A stretch of 64,000 nucleotides of DNA from contig JAQGBZ010000089.1 in assembly GCA_034687125.1 (NCBI GenBank), positions 1-64,000 on the forward strand, in the 5' to 3' direction. The notes beneath the pieces were generated by a model. That model did not search any database. It was not told the DNA's origin and was given only the letters and a program-made list of their open reading frames with translations. The position numbers and the translations under genes are program-made. The stretch is from Neelides folsomi (taxonomy: Eukaryota > Arthropoda > Collembola > Neelipleona > Neelidae). Shown one piece after another: positions 61,667-64,000 of this stretch; position 1 is the first letter of the stretch, and each line of letters begins with the position of its first letter.

Positions 61667-64000
61667 CTCGAGCTTCAGGTAATCCACAACCAAAGAGCCA
61701 AAGGATAATCCCCCTCGAGAGATTCACCCAAAATGCGAAAACCCAGACGGGAAATGAAGATTTGCAGAGAAAAATGAGATTTATTAGAAATATAAACACA
61801 ACCTTTTCATGTTCAGTTTCCTCCCTTCTTTTCATGATTATTTTGATAAAGTTCTTTGTAAACATTATTCAGAATTTCATACATTATGTTATAATATATA
61901 CAGATTCGCATATGGTTATTCAGTAAATAAATATTTTAATATATTACATTTATGATACTGTATTATGTAGTAGTTACATTAAAATAATATGAACTTTCCG
62001 TTTCTTTTGTTGGGAGCAATTTGGTAAGAAGAATTGAGTTGTTTTTATATGCTTTAATCTTCACTTCCTTTTGTTCCTCACCGGAAGGTCATATGTGAGA
62101 AAAGTTTGTATGATCTTTGTTTGAAGCTGGTGGATACATACACATTTAATGGAGATTCAGCTCAAGGGGGAAGGAACAAGAGGAGATGGAAACCAATTTT
62201 TGGCAATTAGCTAATGCTTTTAGATCCCCATTTATTTGGATCGTGAGGTTTCTGGGGTTCATTGGTTGTATAAGAATATATTGACTCCGGTTTCAGTGAA
62301 CGCTAAACTGTTTAGACATTTAGAAGTTTCAGAACCGAAGAATGTTTTTCGAACATTCTTTCCAATTTGCTCCTTGATGTAAATATATTTATGAGGTATA
62401 TTTTGCTAAATAAATTATAAGTCCTTATCTGTTCGTGTTTAATGTGCTTAGAATTAATGTAGTCCAGGAAGAAAATGGCTGGATGGTTGAAAGTAATAAT
62501 TATATATGGATGTATTTATCCAAAGTTCTCCTATGGTTTACTTCATGTGAGGAATTGAAATGCAGTTGATGAATTATGCATCCACACTCATTTGAGAAAA
62601 TGAGACGTGTGCCAAAAAGTTGAATATTTTGATAAGACATGATGAGGTATAATTTATGAATTATAGGAATGAAGCCTTCCAAGTCCATTAGAAAATTACA
62701 ATGCGTATTTATTTATTTAGTCCTTTGCCTTTATCTCTTAACTCTGTTTAGCTACATTACTTGTATGCAAATATGTATTAAAGTAAGTATTAACTAGAGT
62801 TATACACTTATTATTTTATTCATTGACTTGACTCATTGAACATAATATGTTTATCGCATTAATTTACTTTATGTATAAATATTTAATCACAACAAGTAAA
62901 AGTGTACAATGTCAAAATGAAATGAATTTATTATTAAACTATTAATATTTATGTATGAATGTATCATGTTTCATCGTTGACCTTGTCAAAATTTCCATCT
63001 AGTCAATTTTTTCCCAATAAGCTAAAAGTGAATTAACCTTTTGTATTTTGGCATATTTGTTTAAAATATTTCATAATAGTTTTATGTCAATGGACCACCT
63101 GAACTTTTAACTTTTAATGCGTATTTATGTATGAATGTATTCCAAGAAAATATTTGTTTCATTTAAAAGTTACCCTTTTCTCTTTTATTAGAAAAAGTTC
63201 AAACCTGTTTATTTTTAATACTCTTTTGTGGTTGCCTATTTTTATCAAATTGAAAAGTTGAGAAAAATAATCCATTTTTTTAAGAAATTGGAATTAGGGG
63301 ATTGAAAAAGTGAATAGGATCTAAACTCGAATTGACACATCATTTCAACGGGAAATGAATCACGAATCCAATTTCATCATTACTTTGGGAAAATGAAAGA
63401 GGAGGATGAATTTAATCAATGTTTATTTATAGTGAATATGTTGAGATTTCTTTTGAATTCCCTTTATGATCTCATTACTTTCATTTTCCCCAGTAGATTC
63501 CAAGAACAAGGGATGTTTGGTTTGTTCGCATATTAAACCAATATTAAACCATATGATCTCTTTTACTTTTTTACAATCATCAAATTCCCCGTCTTGTTAA
63601 AATGAGGCATAAAAATAAATTTACGATCCCTTTGTTCCCATTTTCAGGATGAATCTTTCTCTTTGTATTTCGTGTTTGCTCAAACTGTGCATGCCACACT
63701 GCAAATCATTTCAGTTTTATTTCCTTAAATTGATTTGAGCTCAAATAGAAACAAGGCGTTAAAAGTCAATTTCTATGTTACCAATTTACTGGTTAAATCA
63801 AGTTGATAGCCAGAGTTAATTTCAATAATACGTGCATAAATTTTGTTTATTTGTGGCATATTATTCAATTTAAATTATCTTAGATCGTGATTGTAATTGC
63901 AATTTTGTTAAATTACAATAAATTATTACTTTTATCGATGTTATGAATTACGCAAAACTATTTTTTAACTCCGCTAATGACTATAATGATTAGTCTTTAA

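Larger units (their letters stand above)
60523..64000. other. Upstream region of the GPR161-like gene to window end
   Basis: Mostly AT-rich. A GC-richer patch at about 60.96-61.35 kb has a perfect 7 bp hairpin (60977-60997) and open frames on both strands of about 90-120 codons that I do not recognise. A second imperfect hairpin lies at 61641-61666. These may be promoter or 5' UTR parts of the receptor. From 62 to 64 kb I see nothing supportable. Confidence 0.5.

Overview
This is an AT-rich animal nuclear window, most likely from an arthropod. The reasons are short GT-AG introns with AT-rich flanks, an insect-style 5-HT2 serotonin receptor, a TRPA channel of the invertebrate kind, a secreted furin-site MMP, and a decayed transposase of a type common in arthropod genomes. 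I cannot name the order. I rebuilt the exon chains by joining GT-AG introns and checking phase. In the genes complete in this window the exon lengths summed to a whole number of codons.

Layout. 1-1.7 kb: decayed minus-strand transposase relics. 1.8-2.2 kb: tandem repeats built on the palindrome CCAATATTGG. 2.2-3.1 kb: a small broken gene for a membrane-anchored protein, flanked by direct repeats. 3.96-4.38 kb: a TA-flanked inverted-repeat element (MITE). 4.47-9.1 kb (+): the C-terminal two thirds of FANCD2. 10.7-18.1 kb (+): a complete secreted matrix metalloproteinase. 22.5-35.1 kb (+): a 5-HT2-type serotonin receptor with a 6.3 kb first intron. 36.8-39.2 kb (-): STRIP, with an uninterrupted coding region. 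40.1-40.6 kb (+): PDRG1. 41.2-44.5 kb (+): ASCC2. 44.7-45.5 kb (-): ribosomal protein S15. 45.8-46.5 kb: a 710 bp foldback element. 46.9-48.0 kb (-): a UPF0193/EVG1 (C22orf23) homolog. 49.7-54.0 kb (+): a TRPA channel with very few ankyrin repeats. 56.2-60.5 kb (-): a divergent class A GPCR with resemblance to GPR161.

Two textures are visible. From 39 to 54 kb genes are tightly packed, and ASCC2 and RpS15 converge with 132 bp between their stop codons. From 18 to 36 kb and from 60 to 64 kb genes are sparse, with long introns and spacers holding GC-richer patches I cannot assign. The genes do not form one pathway. There are loose themes: protein quality control and translation (PDRG1, ASCC2, RpS15), signalling receptors and channels (5-HT2, TRPA, GPR161-like), and one DNA-repair gene. 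I saw no CRISPR, rRNA, convincing tRNA, provirus or other virus-like element. The most interesting points are the divergent GPR161-like receptor lacking several near-universal class A residues, the apparent absence of the ubiquitin-acceptor lysine in FANCD2, the short-ankyrin TRPA channel, and the two non-autonomous inverted-repeat elements beside host genes.
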